Positions 18,219 to 28,386 are shown, numbered from the stretch's first letter. The stretch is DNA of 64,000 bases from CAVZTX01 sp963778375 (GCA_963778375.1 CAVZTX010000005.1:1-64000), one strand, 5' to 3'. Made by a program: numbers and translations. Notes: generated by a model not told the origin, from the sequence alone.

Positions 18219-19183
18219 ATGCAGTGTAATTGGGGGATCCTTGGTCCAGGCTACGTTGCCACCCGCGCCGTTATTCCTGCTATTCAACAAGTACCGGCGC
18301 TCGTGTGTTGGCAGTAGCAAGTAGCAGCAAAGAGCGTGCACAAGCGGCTTCGACGCAATTTGGTATTGAACGTACTTATGATAGTTATCAGTCACTCCTC
18401 GATGATCCCGATGTACACACAGTCTATATTGCCCTACCCAATCACTTGCATCGAGAATGGACGGTCCGCGCAGCACGGGCTGGGAAACATGTGTTGTGCG
18501 AGAAACCACTGGCTATGAACGCTGCTGAGTGCGAGGAGATGATCGCGGCCTGCCAGCAAGCCAATGTGCTGCTGATGGAAGCCGTAATGTATCGTTTTCA
18601 TCCACGTATGATCTACTTGAAACAGATGCTCACCAATGGTGAATTGGGCGATATTCGTTTCCTACACGCTGCATTTTCGTTTTTCTTTAACGCGCCGGAT
18701 AACTATCGTGCTCGCCCAGAGTTTGGTGGAGGCGCGCTGCTGGATGTGGGGAGCTACTGTGTCAATGCTGCTCGCTGGCTGATCGGTGCCGAACCTGAAG
18801 ATATACGAGCGTATACTTCTTATAGTCAAGATATTGACATAAGTACGAGTGCTGTGCTGCGGTTTGAGCGGGATGTGTTCGCTCATATTCAGTGCAGCTT
18901 TAATGCGGCTGAATATCAGGTTATTGAGGTGGTGGGAAGTAGTGGTGCTGTGACTGCTCCGTTGGCGTTTACTGCATGGCGAGGGGATATGACGACGTTG
19001 ATGATTCAGCGGGGAGGAGTTTTTGAGCGTAGGGAGTTTGCTGCTGCTGATCCTTATCAAGGGATGGTAGCACATTTCACGGAGTGTGTGCTGGGGCGTG
19101 CGTCGTTGTTGTATCCACCTGTGGATGGGCTTGCAACCTTACGCGTGTTAGATACGTTGAAAGATGTAGCGAGTTCCCATTGA
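18219..19183 (+). CDS. Gfo/Idh/MocA-family NAD(P)-dependent oxidoreductase, N-terminal frameshift
   Basis: ATG 18219, after AGGAG, starts the Rossmann domain (WGILGPGYVATRAVIPAI). A one-base shift at about 18288-18298 moves into the frame that carries VLAVASSSKERAQ and runs to 19183. Family marks are YIALPNHLHREW, the EKPLA motif with the conserved Lys, EAVMYRFHP and GALLDVGSYCVNAARWL. Members oxidise or reduce sugars, inositols or similar polyols with NAD(P); the substrate cannot be read from sequence. About 320 residues, normal for the family. It is 80 bases upstream of gatB and has no pathway partner nearby. Confidence 0.88.
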
Positions 19184-19263
19184 CGAGGAGCTTGGAAAAG
19201 GCTAGACTAGAGCAGAAGACAACAATAGATTGTTAAAAATAGATAAGATGGAGAGTAGGAAAG

Positions 19264-20736
19264 ATGGCTCTTGATGCCCTTGTTGATACGGACTTTGAGG
19301 TAGTTATAGGCCTTGAAGTTCACGCACAATTGCTGACGAATAGCAAGATGTTTTGCACCTGTAGTACCGACTACGCGAATGCCGCGCCAAATACACATGT
19401 TTGTCCAATATGTATGGGTATGCCAGGCGTGTTGCCGATGATCAACGAGCAGGCCGTTGCTTATACTATTATGACGGCTCTCGCACTGCACTGTTCAATT
19501 CCAGAATATTCTAAGTTCGACCGCAAGAATTACTTCTATCCTGATTTGATGAAGGGCTATCAAATTTCGCAGTATGATATTCCTCTGAGCCGGAACGGAT
19601 ACCTGGAGATCGAGTACGATGGGAAGACGCGGCACATTGGTATTCATCGCGTGCATCTCGAAGAGGATACTGCCCGTTTGCTGCATCATCCAGGCTATAG
19701 CCTGGTGGATATCAATCGTGCCGGTACGCCGTTGATGGAGATTGTCAGTGAGCCAGATATGCGCAGCCCGGAGGAGGCGCAGCTCTATATGCAAAAGCTA
19801 CGTGAGATACTTGTGTATCTGGGCGTCTCTTCGGGACGTATGGAAGAGGGAAGTTTGCGTTGCGATGCGAATATTTCGGTGCGACCGCGAGGACAGCAGG
19901 AGCTGGGTGTCAAGACCGAAGTGAAAAATATGAACAGCTTCCGTTCGGTGCGACGGGCACTTGAGTACGAGGCGCAGCGTCAAATCGATCTTGTGCGTTC
20001 TGGACAGGCCATTTATCAAGAGACACGCGGCTGGGTTGAGACAAAGGGCATTACGGTGTCCCAACGGAGCAAGGAGGAGGCGCACGATTATCGCTACTTT
20101 CCTGAGCCGGACCTGCCGCCGCTAGTGATTAGCCGTGCACGAGTGGAGGAGCTACGCGCGCAATTGCCGGAGTTGCCCGATGTTCGCCGTGCTCGATATA
20201 TGTCCCAGTATGGACTTTCCGCGCAAGATGCAAATGTACTGACTGAAGATAAAGCGCTGGGCGACTACTTCGAGCAGGTGCTCGCGGCTTCACATGTCAG
20301 TGATCTCAAGGTGCGAGCCAAGGCAGCCAGTAACTGGTTGCTCAGCGAGGTAGTGCGCCTACTCAAGGCAAACGCTCTGGCAATAACTGCCTGTCCACTT
20401 GCTCCATCTGCACTGGCAAATCTGCTGGATCTGCTCGATAACGGGCGCATTACCGGCAAGCAAGCCAAGGAGGTGCTGGACGAGGCATTTGCTTCTGGCG
20501 AATTGCCTGAGACCATCGTCACGAAAAAGGGCATTCAGCCTCCAATTAGTGATTCGGGTGCGTTGGAACGGATTATTGAGGAGGTGATAGCGAACAATTC
20601 CAAGGCGGTGAATGACTACCGCGGCGGAAAGACCAATGCCTTGCAAGCATTGGTAGGTCAGGTGATGAAACAAACTCGCGGTCAGGCAAAGGCCGATATC
20701 GTACAAACGCTTTTACGGGCGAAACTGGATGCATAG
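19264..20736 (+). CDS. gatB: Asp-tRNA(Asn)/Glu-tRNA(Gln) amidotransferase subunit B
   Basis: A full-length 490-residue GatB. With GatA and GatC it amidates mischarged Glu-tRNA(Gln) or Asp-tRNA(Asn) in the cytosol. Clear signatures: FEVVIGLEVHAQL, the zinc-site region FCTCSTDYANAAPNTHVCPI, MPGVLP, KNYFYPDLMKGYQISQYDIP, LEEDTARLLH, SLRCDANIS, and the C-terminal helical tail (KQAKEVLDEAF, LVGQVMKQTRGQA). AGTAGGAAAG precedes ATG 19264. The gatC and gatA genes are not in this window, so the trimer is encoded at separate loci. Confidence 0.97.
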   Translation: MALDALVDTDFEVVIGLEVHAQLLTNSKMFCTCSTDYANAAPNTHVCPICMGMPGVLPMINEQAVAYTIMTALALHCSIPEYSKFDRKNYFYPDLMKGYQISQYDIPLSRNGYLEIEYDGKTRHIGIHRVHLEEDTARLLHHPGYSLVDINRAGTPLMEIVSEPDMRSPEEAQLYMQKLREILVYLGVSSGRMEEGSLRCDANISVRPRGQQELGVKTEVKNMNSFRSVRRALEYEAQRQIDLVRSGQAIYQETRGWVETKGITVSQRSKEEAHDYRYFPEPDLPPLVISRARVEELRAQLPELPDVRRARYMSQYGLSAQDANVLTEDKALGDYFEQVLAASHVSDLKVRAKAASNWLLSEVVRLLKANALAITACPLAPSALANLLDLLDNGRITGKQAKEVLDEAFASGELPETIVTKKGIQPPISDSGALERIIEEVIANNSKAVNDYRGGKTNALQALVGQVMKQTRGQAKADIVQTLLRAKLDA

Positions 20737-20796
20737 TGCATTCTTTGAAGGGTCCTAGAAACATTTGAATAGATTTAGAAAGGCGGATTGCAGACA

Positions 20797-22062
20797 ATGC
20801 ACGAAGAAGTGAAGTCTACCGCATTGAATCCCTATACTATGGCGGTTCAGCAGTTTGAGGAGGCCGCTAACAAGCTTAACCTATCAGAGGATATGAAGGA
20901 GATTCTGCGGCAGCCTAAACGAGAACTGACGGTCAATTTCCCGGTACGGCTTGACAGTGGCCGTATCAGAACCTTTACAGGCTATCGCGTACAGCACAAT
21001 GTGAATCGTGGTCCTGCCAAGGGAGGTATTCGCTATAGTCCTCAAGTAACCCTGGACGAAGTCAAAGCTCTGGCAATGTGGATGACCTGGAAATGCGCAG
21101 TTGTAGCCATCCCTTATGGAGGCGCAAAAGGCGGCGTGATTTGCGATCCCAAGGATATGAGCACCGGTGAGTTGGAGCGTCTGACACGCCGCTATGCAAC
21201 CGAAATATCGATCATCATTGGACCACATGGAGATATACCCGCTCCCGATGTCAATACAAACTCGCAAGTAATGGCGTGGATCATGGATACCTATTCCATG
21301 CATGAAGGTTACTCCATCCCCGCTGTGGTGACCGGCAAACCACTCTCAATTGGAGGCAGTGAAGGCCGTAACGACGCAACCGCAACCGGTGTGTTGTTCG
21401 TCACCCGCCAGGCAGCTAAGCGCCTTGGTATGCCCTTGCAGGAAGCCAGGGTAAGTATCCAGGGCTATGGTAATGCTGGCTCTATCGCTGCACGCCTCTT
21501 CCATAACGAGGGATGTAAAATCGTGGCGGTCAGCGACACGCGTGGTGGGATTTATAATGAGGATGGCCTTGATCCGTCGGTTGTGCTGCGTCATAAGCAG
21601 GAGCGAGGAAGCGTTGTGGACTTTCCTCATGCCCAGCAGGTGAGCGTGTCGGACGTGCTAGAAGTGCCCTGTGACATATTGATACCTGCCGCGACCGAAG
21701 GTGTGATTACAGCAGCAAATGCTGACCGCATTTCGGCGCGTATTGTTTCGGAGGCAGCTAACGGTCCAACTACCCCGGAAGCAGACAAGATTCTTTTCAA
21801 CAAAGGTATTGTTGTTGTGCCCGACATCCTGGCAAATGCCGGTGGGGTGACGGTCAGCTATTTCGAGTGGGTGCAGGATCTTCAAAGCTTCTTCTGGGGC
21901 GTTGAAGAGATTACACAGAAGCTCGAAGTGATTATGAACCGTGCCTTTGCTGCCGTAGCACAGAAGGCCGATCAATATTCGTGTGATATGCGTCTGGCTG
22001 CCAATATGCTGGCGATTTCACGTGTTGCCGAAGCGACACTGGTACGGGGTATCTATCCGTAG
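20797..22062 (+). CDS. gdhA: Glutamate dehydrogenase (Glu/Leu/Phe/Val family)
   Basis: About 421 residues, from ATG 20797 (AAAGGCGG upstream; an in-frame TTG at 20788 lies too close to that site). The substrate domain has the catalytic-lysine motif GGAKGGV and PAPDVNTNSQVMAW. The Rossmann domain has GYGNAGSIAA and SDTRGGIYNEDG, and the C-terminus PDILANAGGVTVSYFEW. The enzyme interconverts glutamate with 2-oxoglutarate and ammonia. NAD versus NADP preference is not safe to state; the family includes other amino acid dehydrogenases, but the length and motifs fit GDH. It is 60 bases after gatB and followed by a hairpin. Confidence 0.92.
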   Translation: MHEEVKSTALNPYTMAVQQFEEAANKLNLSEDMKEILRQPKRELTVNFPVRLDSGRIRTFTGYRVQHNVNRGPAKGGIRYSPQVTLDEVKALAMWMTWKCAVVAIPYGGAKGGVICDPKDMSTGELERLTRRYATEISIIIGPHGDIPAPDVNTNSQVMAWIMDTYSMHEGYSIPAVVTGKPLSIGGSEGRNDATATGVLFVTRQAAKRLGMPLQEARVSIQGYGNAGSIAARLFHNEGCKIVAVSDTRGGIYNEDGLDPSVVLRHKQERGSVVDFPHAQQVSVSDVLEVPCDILIPAATEGVITAANADRISARIVSEAANGPTTPEADKILFNKGIVVVPDILANAGGVTVSYFEWVQDLQSFFWGVEEITQKLEVIMNRAFAAVAQKADQYSCDMRLAANMLAISRVAEATLVRGIYP

Positions 22063-22085
22063 CCAGATATTTTCGGCAAGGAAAA

Positions 22086-22118
22086 TTACCAGGGTGAGGC
22101 TTGCTCCCACCCTGGTAA
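22086..22118 (-). terminator. Hairpin terminator between convergent genes
   Basis: TTACCAGGGTG and CACCCTGGTAA form a perfect 11-bp stem. On the minus strand the stem is followed by TTTTCC, so it should end the acidic-protein transcript; it may also slow transcription from gdhA. Confidence 0.7.
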
Positions 22119-22145
22119 CAGTCACTGTCAGATCAACTACCGATT

Positions 22146-22718
22146 CTAGTATCCGCCGCGTCGTAAATCGCGCCTGGGCTTTTTCGGTGCAGGCTTCGGC
22201 GGCTTGACCGGTCTACCAGGTTTAGGTTTCTTGCGCCCGCGTCCGATAGGCCAATTCCCGTCCTCCTCTTCATCCTCATCTTCCTCATCGAAGAAATCTT
22301 CTTCTTCCTCCTCTTCGGCAGGCACGAAATCTGTGTCTGTGTCAGCCAGGTCCTCATCCTCTACTGCTTCGTCAAGTGTGTCGTCTACCAGGATGTTTGG
22401 AAGATCCAGATCATCGACTTCGTCGGTCAGCTCGTCGAACTCCTCAGGCTCTAATTCAGGCTCAGCCTCTGGCTCAATGACCTCTTCGGGTGCTGGCTCA
22501 ACGGCAGTGCGTGAATACGTTTCTGTGTAGCCATCACTCATGTTGCTACGCACTGGTCTGCGTAGGCTTACTGGCTCGGGAGTATCGGGTTCAGTTGCTT
22601 CAATTCCATCCTCGGGTTTGGGTGCGCCGATTACTCTGCGGCCAGCGGCCACATCTAGCCAGAATTGTGAATAGTAATGTGGTCGTTCTGCGTCTTTCTC
22701 GCTATCTTTCCTTGTCAT
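22146..22718 (-). CDS. Acidic low-complexity protein with basic C-terminal tail
   Basis: Start ATG 22718 is chosen because AAGGTGG precedes it (the frame itself opens further up). A short conserved-looking head (ERPHYYSQFWLDVAAGRRVI) is followed by about 110 residues rich in Glu, Asp and Pro, including a run of seven Glu, and a tail rich in Lys, Arg and Pro (GRGRKKPKPGRPVKPPKPAP). The strong charge split suggests an unstructured protein that may bind nucleic acid or basic partners. No enzymatic motif, membrane segment or signal peptide. Function not recognised. It converges with gdhA; the 380 bases upstream of it (22719-23099) contain no gene that I can support. Confidence 0.6.
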   Translation of the reverse strand: MTRKDSEKDAERPHYYSQFWLDVAAGRRVIGAPKPEDGIEATEPDTPEPVSLRRPVRSNMSDGYTETYSRTAVEPAPEEVIEPEAEPELEPEEFDELTDEVDDLDLPNILVDDTLDEAVEDEDLADTDTDFVPAEEEEEEDFFDEEDEDEEEDGNWPIGRGRKKPKPGRPVKPPKPAPKKPRRDLRRGGY

Positions 22719-23099
22719 GCTTCCACCTTTTTGTGTAGGGGCGGCTCCTTTCTGTGAGCGCCCGGAACTCAAACCGTGCTGAAAGTTTCTACTTGCTTGA
22801 TTAAAGGGCTAGCCCCTACAAACAACGTAATCCGTGCCACTTGCAGGGCATGCTTTGCAGCTATTTTCTCGGCCCCGCTCGTAGTGTATTGCTCCTGACA
22901 TGATATGAAGAAAGTTGCAACCTGTCAAGATGCCTTCCAAATTGGTTAGCATGGCTTGAGAAGCGAATTGAAGGGCTGTCAAGCCCCCAAGTGCATGAAT
23001 TTTCTGAATCAGGATGTTGGCACGAGCATGTCAAGGACTTTATAATAGAATAGAACGGATTGGAGGGATGTCGTACTCACAAGGGTTAGCTTGAAAAAA

Positions 23100-24300
23100 A
23101 AAGAGAAGAGTTTATTTTTATGGTGGGAGGTTGGAGGATCTGGGCCACAGTGCGCTCTGCTCACGGTGGGTGGCTGGGAGGCGCCGGGGCGATGTCGCTG
23201 CCCGTGGCTTGGTGGCTGCGCGGAGCCGACGCTCCGGGAGCCGATCCCTGCTGGCCGCCGAGTGAGGTGTGCGCGGACAGCTTGGACGTCCGCTTGCGCA
23301 GCCCAGGCCAGCAGCCGGCTAGGATGGTGGCCTCATGGTGAGCGCGCTCTGACCACGGAGCTGAGCGAGCTTAGGTGCTGTTTCATGCGTTGATGACCAG
23401 TCGATCTGCCATCTTGCGCGATAGAGCGCCACACCTGCGCATCGCTCCACTGCTCAGGGGAGAGCGTGTGACGCGGCGCCGCATAGGTAGAGCGTCTCGG
23501 CTTGGAGCTGCCGTTGCTGCTTGGCAGCCTTCTTGCGTTCCTTGCTGCGCGCCCGCTCGGCCGCCTCGTGCGGGAGTGAGCAGGCAATGAGCCGACCGGC
23601 AAAGCGCTGCCCTTCGGCCAAAGGCGACGGAGCAACTGTGCTGCCCGCTGCCCTGTGCTTGAGCCAGGCCAACACGTCGAAGGGAGTGCCTTGCCCATCA
23701 AGCAGCGGCACCTGATGCACGGCCAGGCGCACCAGCAGTGAGCACCGCCTGCACGACGTAGGCCAATGCTTGCGCCGACAGTAGCCGCGGGCAGCGACCA
23801 GCACAGCGCCGGCCTGCACGACAAAGAGCGGAAGCCCCGGCCGTGTGGCGGTCACTGACTTTGACACCAGCAAGCGCCCGGCTAGCAAATCATAGCCCAG
23901 ATGCACACGCCAATCGTCACCGGTGCCCCCTGGCGCTTGAGGCGCGTGGCATCGATGAGCCGATGCGTTGCACAGGCAGCGTCACCGCGCGGGTCGGGAT
24001 GGCCAGGCACTGGACAGCAGCCATAACAGGAAGCTACGCGCCTTGCGCAACTGCTTCTGCCAGGCGACATGCGAAATGTTGGCCAAACCAATGAGCACCG
24101 CCCAGGCCCCCAACTGGCGCATGGAGGGCGCACACAAGACGTAGGCCAGAAGCCCGCGCAGCAAGTCGGCCACACAGCGCAGGCCGCGGGCCGTACAAAG
24201 GCCCCCAGCACGCGCGCCTGCTGCTCATAGTCGGCGGGCAACTGGGAGATGACTGCTGCTCGCAGCTGCTGGATGAGTGCCTGAGTTGAGACGAGAGTGA
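23100..24300 (-). mobile_element. Decayed IS4-type transposase copy, GC-rich
   Basis: No long frame survives, but the minus strand carries pieces of one protein in several frames. These are LPADYEQQARVLGAF, a helical segment VADLLRGLLAYVLCAPSMRQ (24180-24080), RLIDATRLKRQG with the first catalytic Asp, VHLGYDLLAGRLLVSK, LPLFVVQAGAVLVA followed by GYCRR near the second Asp, and downstream QHLSSLSSVVRAR. This is the order seen in IS4-superfamily DDE transposases. There are at least six frame changes. Base composition is much richer in GC than the flanks, pointing to foreign origin. Ends and target duplications could not be located. It separates the acidic-protein gene from dxs. Confidence 0.6.
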
Positions 24301-24509
24301 GATATGTGGTAATGGGGCATGGTATTGGAAAGTAAGTGTATGTAAAGAGAAGGGGAGAGGGGGGCCCCTACCCGACCCTGTACGCCACTTTGAAACGTCT
24401 TAGTTGTAACAAAGCAACAAAGTAAGCAGATTTCCCAGACATTCCTTTGTAGGCGTACGCTGGTCGCTCTGGGCACTAAAGTAGTGCCACTTATATTGGA
24501 GGAAATAAT

Positions 24510-26465
24510 TTGGCGAGGATTCTCGACAGTATTGATAACCCTGCACAGTTGCGTACTTTGACACCGGTGCAGATGGAACAGTTGGCCGAAGAGATTCGGC
24601 GTGAAATTATCGAAAAAGTCTCGGTGAAAGGTGGCCATCTGGCTCCTAACCTGGGCGTAGTTGAGCTAACAATGGCCCTGCACTATGTCTTTGATACTCC
24701 GAATGATTTGCTGGTCTGGGATATTGGTCATCAGGCCTATGTACATAAATTGCTGACAGGCCGTCGGGATCGCTTTCAAACAATTCGCCAGTTTGGCGGA
24801 CTTTCGGGATATCTCAGGCGCGAGGAGAGCGAATATGATGTGTTTGGGGCAAGCCATGCCAGCACCTCGATCTCGGCAGCGCTGGGATTAGCGGTTGGGC
24901 GCGATCTGCAAGGCCAGAATTTTAAGGTCGTTGCTGTGATTGGTGATGGGGCATTGACCGGGGGTATGGCGTTAGAGGCAATTAATAATGCAGGGAGTTT
25001 AAAGAAAAATCTTATCATTGTATTGAATGACAACGACAAATCGATTTCGGATAACGTTGGTGCGTTACACCATTACCTGGGTAATGTGCGTCGCATGCAG
25101 ACAAGCCCAAGTTATCGGCGACTGCGAGAGATGGCGAAAGGATCGATTGAAAAATTCCCTGTAGTTGGCGATAAGATGCGCGAAGCTGCCGGTCTAGCCG
25201 AGATGAGCTTCAAGCAATTTGTGATGCATAGCAAGAGCGGAGCGATCTTTGAGGAGTTAGGTTTCAAATTCTTTGGGCCTTTTGATGGTCACGATCTGCC
25301 GTTAATGCTGGATGTCTTTGAAAACGTGAAGCGTATCCAGGGACCGGTGATAGTGCAGGTGGTGACACAGAAGGGTCGGGGATGGGAGTATTCGGAAAAA
25401 GATTCGACCAAGTGGCATGGCCCCGGCGCGTTTGATTATGAAACCGGGACGATCAAGAAAAATGCAGATGATCCGCCGACCTACACTGAAGTTTTTGCTG
25501 ACACGTTGGTTGCGTTGGCTGAGAAGGATGCATCTATTGTTGGCATCACAGCGGCTATGGCTGAAGGTACTGGATTGAAGAAAATGCACCAGCGTTTTCC
25601 AGAACGGTACTTTGATGTGGGCATTGCCGAACAACACGCGGTTACATTTGCGGGTGGGCTGGCTGTGGCGGGAATGCGTCCTGTCGTTGCCATTTATTCG
25701 ACATTTTTGCAGCGGGCTTTTGACCAGGTCGTGCATGATATCTGTATGCAGGATTTGCATGTTGTGTTTGCGATGGATCGCGCCGGGATCGTGGGTGAAG
25801 ACGGGCCTACCCAGCATGGCGTATTCGATATTGCATACTTGCGTCCTATACCGAATATGAAGCTGATGGCTCCAAAGGATGAAAATGAGCTGCGTCACAT
25901 GCTCTATACCGCTATATCTATGGATGGGCCTATAGGTTTGCGCTATCCACGTGGGAAGGCTCTGGGTGTACCACTAGATTCTGAATTGCGTATGCTAGAG
26001 ATCGGTAAGGCGGAGTTGCTGAGTCCTTCTACACTTGAAGAGGCGGAGCGGCAGGATTGTGTGATTCTTGCCTATGGATCAATGGTGGCGGAGGCAGAAC
26101 TGGCGGCGCAAGAGTTGGCTTCAGAGGGGATTGCAACAGCGGTTGTAAATGCTCGTTGGGCCAAGCCGCTTGACGAAGCGTTGATTCTGCGCCTGGCAAA
26201 GAGCATCCGATGCGTCGTAACGGTCGAGGATCACATGGTTGCGGGCGGCTTTGGCAGTGCGGTGCTTGAATTGTTAGAGGCGCATAAGCTGCATGATGTT
26301 GATGTGCGAGTGATTGGGCTTCCCGATAAACTTGTTGAGCATGGTGCACCTTCTATTCTCAGGGAACTCTACGGTCTGACCTCGTCGCATATCAAGGATG
26401 TGGTGCGCGAGCTTGTGCATAGCGAGACGAAGGGGTATGAGTTGGCGCATGGCGGGGGGGCTTAA
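24510..26465 (+). CDS. dxs: 1-deoxy-D-xylulose-5-phosphate synthase
   Basis: A 651-residue DXS, the thiamine-diphosphate enzyme that condenses pyruvate and glyceraldehyde-3-phosphate in the first step of the MEP isoprenoid pathway. Start is TTG 24510, six bases after GGAGG. Marks: GGHLAPNLGVVELT, WDIGHQAYVHKLLTGR, the ThDP motif GDGALTGGMALEAINN with NDNDKSISDNVG, IAEQHAVTFAGGLA, STFLQRAFDQVVHD and DRAGIVGEDGPTQHG. The C-terminal transketolase domain is complete. It is flanked on both sides by mobile-element debris, although the gene itself is intact. Pathway partners dxr and ispG are at 40.8 and 43.4 kb. Confidence 0.97.
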   Translation: MARILDSIDNPAQLRTLTPVQMEQLAEEIRREIIEKVSVKGGHLAPNLGVVELTMALHYVFDTPNDLLVWDIGHQAYVHKLLTGRRDRFQTIRQFGGLSGYLRREESEYDVFGASHASTSISAALGLAVGRDLQGQNFKVVAVIGDGALTGGMALEAINNAGSLKKNLIIVLNDNDKSISDNVGALHHYLGNVRRMQTSPSYRRLREMAKGSIEKFPVVGDKMREAAGLAEMSFKQFVMHSKSGAIFEELGFKFFGPFDGHDLPLMLDVFENVKRIQGPVIVQVVTQKGRGWEYSEKDSTKWHGPGAFDYETGTIKKNADDPPTYTEVFADTLVALAEKDASIVGITAAMAEGTGLKKMHQRFPERYFDVGIAEQHAVTFAGGLAVAGMRPVVAIYSTFLQRAFDQVVHDICMQDLHVVFAMDRAGIVGEDGPTQHGVFDIAYLRPIPNMKLMAPKDENELRHMLYTAISMDGPIGLRYPRGKALGVPLDSELRMLEIGKAELLSPSTLEEAERQDCVILAYGSMVAEAELAAQELASEGIATAVVNARWAKPLDEALILRLAKSIRCVVTVEDHMVAGGFGSAVLELLEAHKLHDVDVRVIGLPDKLVEHGAPSILRELYGLTSSHIKDVVRELVHSETKGYELAHGGGA

Positions 26466-26653
26466 CTGGATGAAAAGTAAGGGCTCTCTCGCTCTGCTAT
26501 TGCAATGCGCCCTTTCTCCCGCCCTTCAATACCAAGAATTTTCGCCCGTTGCGTGATACCATACCAGCCACGTTGTGGAAGTTGGCGCATGACTTCCCAC
26601 TTGGGGGCAGTTGCATAGCATCTCTTCAAGATTTCAATTTCCTCCTTTGCTAG
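26462..26653 (-). pseudogene. Remnant with a SANT/Myb-like helix motif
   Basis: A 60-codon open stretch with no start codon, overlapping the last bases of dxs on the opposite strand. It reads EEIEILKRCYATAPKWEVMR, then QLPQRGWYGITQRAKILGI. The Trp spacing and the W-x-x-I-x-x-R-A-x-x-L-G ending resemble SANT/Myb-like DNA-binding helices found in some recombinases and phage proteins. It is probably the tail of a lost mobile-element gene. Low certainty about the family. Confidence 0.35.
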
Positions 26654-26716
26654 ACTTTATCCAATCGCTAGACAAAAAACGGAAGGCAGAGTAAGCTGCT
26701 CTCAAAATTCGTTGCA

Positions 26717-27265
26717 ATGAAAAGAGAAGAGCATGCTGACTCTGCCAAAAGGATTATCCAAGTGTTGCACCAGTTTGAGGCGATCTTTAGCGAACGCGTG
26801 TGGGAATGGGCTAAAGTGCTGCTGATCGGAGCGATCCTGGCTCCTGGGGAGCGAACCGTTGCGGCCGTCTTGCGCGTGATGGGACAGCAGAACGAAAAAC
26901 AGTTCCAGAACTATCATCGCGTGCTCAATCGAGCGAAATGGTCGAGTCGAGAACTCAGTCGCCGGTTGCTGGTGGTGCTGGTGCGCCTGTTTGTTGCAGG
27001 AAACGAGCCAGTGATTCTGGGCATTGATGAAACGATAGAGCGTCGCCGAGGCCGACAGATTGCAGCCCGCGGGGTGTATCGTGATCCGGTGCGGTCGAGC
27101 AAGGAGTTTTTTGTGAAAACGAGCGGACTGCGCTGGATCTCCATGATGCTGTTGACGAGGGTTCCGTGGGCTTGCCGGGTGTGGGCCTTGCCGTTTTTGA
27201 CGGTGCTGGCTCCCTCCGAACGCTACCATCAGCAGCGCAACCAGCGAGAAACACAGTTACTGCTG
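26717..27265 (+). mobile_element. IS701-type transposase, 3' truncated
   Basis: The first 180 residues of a DDE_5/IS701-family transposase: FQNYHRVLNRAKWSSRELSR, VILGIDETIERRRGRQIAAR with the first catalytic Asp, VYRDPVRSSKEFFVKTSGLR and WALPFLTVLAPSERYHQQR. Complete members are about 400 residues or more; here homology stops near 27265, where the opposite-strand phage-like gene begins, and the remaining catalytic residues are missing. The element cannot transpose itself. Left-end inverted repeats were not identified with confidence in 26654-26716. Confidence 0.75.
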
Positions 27266-27722
27266 ACTTTTCCCACGTTCGAGCAAAAATCCTTGTTGTT
27301 CCATTCGTTCAAACAAGGTCACTCCTTGTGTATCCTGCATATAGGGCAAAAATACCTCTTCCATTTTCGCCATGTCGATTTCTAAGAGTGCCATTTGTGC
27401 TTGTACCCAATCTAAAATATTGCGCCACGCGACACGATAGGCTTGTTCATAGCCATACGTGCTTTCTCTGCCTCGCTTTTGTGAGATGAGTCCCTCTTCA
27501 TACTGCTTTTTAAGCGCGGCTTGTGCTTTCTCTACTTTTGCTGGCAATTTGATTAGGAAGAAAGCGGTCTTTGACTTTGATCGTAAAGGTGATCCCATGC
27601 ACTTTTCCATTATCACCATATTCAAATGAGATATGCTTTGCGCCATGCGTGACGAGGGTCTGTTGCAGTTCTGCAAAGATGCGGTCAATTGGTTTATCTG
27701 AGGTATAGTTTTTAATGGCCAT
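27257..27722 (-). CDS. Phage/plasmid-type hypothetical protein, one frameshift
   Basis: From ATG 27722 the protein begins MAIKNYTSDKPIDRIFAELQ and FEYGDNGKVHGITFTIKVKD, then a one-base shift near 27555 joins IKLPAKVEKAQAALKKQYEE and, further on, AYRVAWRNILDWVQAQMALL. About 150 residues in all. This layout (a short beta-hairpin domain followed by helices with RVAWR-x-I-x-DW) is typical of small proteins coded by phages and integrative elements; no activity is established as far as I know. The next gene on the strand is only six bases upstream. The 3' end abuts the broken transposase. Confidence 0.6.
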
Positions 27723-27728
27723 GGATGA

Positions 27729-27932
27729 TTAGAAGATGGCGAACTGCCCCTGTTTCTTTTGTTGCTCTCTGGTGAAATGGAGTCCTAACACCGCTTTATA
27801 CATGACCCGCGCTGTGAGAAAAATGTTGTTGATCTCGTCTTCGGTGGGAACTCTGCCTAATTCATTCTGTAAGGCGACTGCTATCTTTGCTTTTAAGAGG
27901 CGTTTCTTTTGTTCAGTCATTGCCATATCCAT
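27729..27932 (-). CDS. Small helical protein next to the phage-type gene
   Basis: 67 residues, mostly helical and charged (MTEQKKRLLKAKIAVALQNE, VPTEDEINNIFLTARVMYKA). It lies six bases ahead of the phage-type gene on the same strand and was probably co-transcribed with it. Start could be ATG 27932 or one of two in-frame ATGs a few codons later. Family not recognised. Upstream, 27933-28386 contains no gene I can support. Confidence 0.45.
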   Translation of the reverse strand: MDMAMTEQKKRLLKAKIAVALQNELGRVPTEDEINNIFLTARVMYKAVLGLHFTREQQKKQGQFAIF

Positions 27933-28386
27933 TTAATTGTCTCAAAACTCATCCATAATGTCAAGAGGTGAAACATTGATAAAGAGATGGGTTGTGAGAC
28001 TGGTAGTTAGTCGTAAGAGGCTAACAAAAAATGGAGAAAACTGAACACGCTCTCAGCAAACAGAGCAAGCATGTCAACAAGCAGTGCTACCTTCCTGCGC
28101 ATTGCTCTCGGACGTTAAGGTCTCCATTCAATCACGGTCTTTTGAACAAACTCATTGCCTACCACTCTTCACTGAGGGTTTTGCGTGACTCCCCTGGTGT
28201 GCCACGGAGAGTGATGTCACCGTGTCAGGGAGGCGACAGTGGGCGAATGCGACGCCGTGGAAGACGAAGTGGTTTGGCCATGCGGACAGGACGTGCCGAT
28301 CACGCGGACATTCCTCCCTTCTAGTCTCTCCGCTTGCATGACATGCTCTTGTCCTCTTTGGATTTCCCGCTCAGTCAGCCATTGTC

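Noticed and set aside
23091..23393. 100-codon plus-strand frame in the GC-rich block
   Set aside because: Trp/Cys/Arg-rich translation typical of an antisense frame; the block is explained by the decayed transposase on the other strand.
28031..28324. 97-codon plus-strand frame
   Set aside because: Composition is like non-coding sequence (Arg/Ser/His-rich, no fold pattern) and there is no ribosome site.
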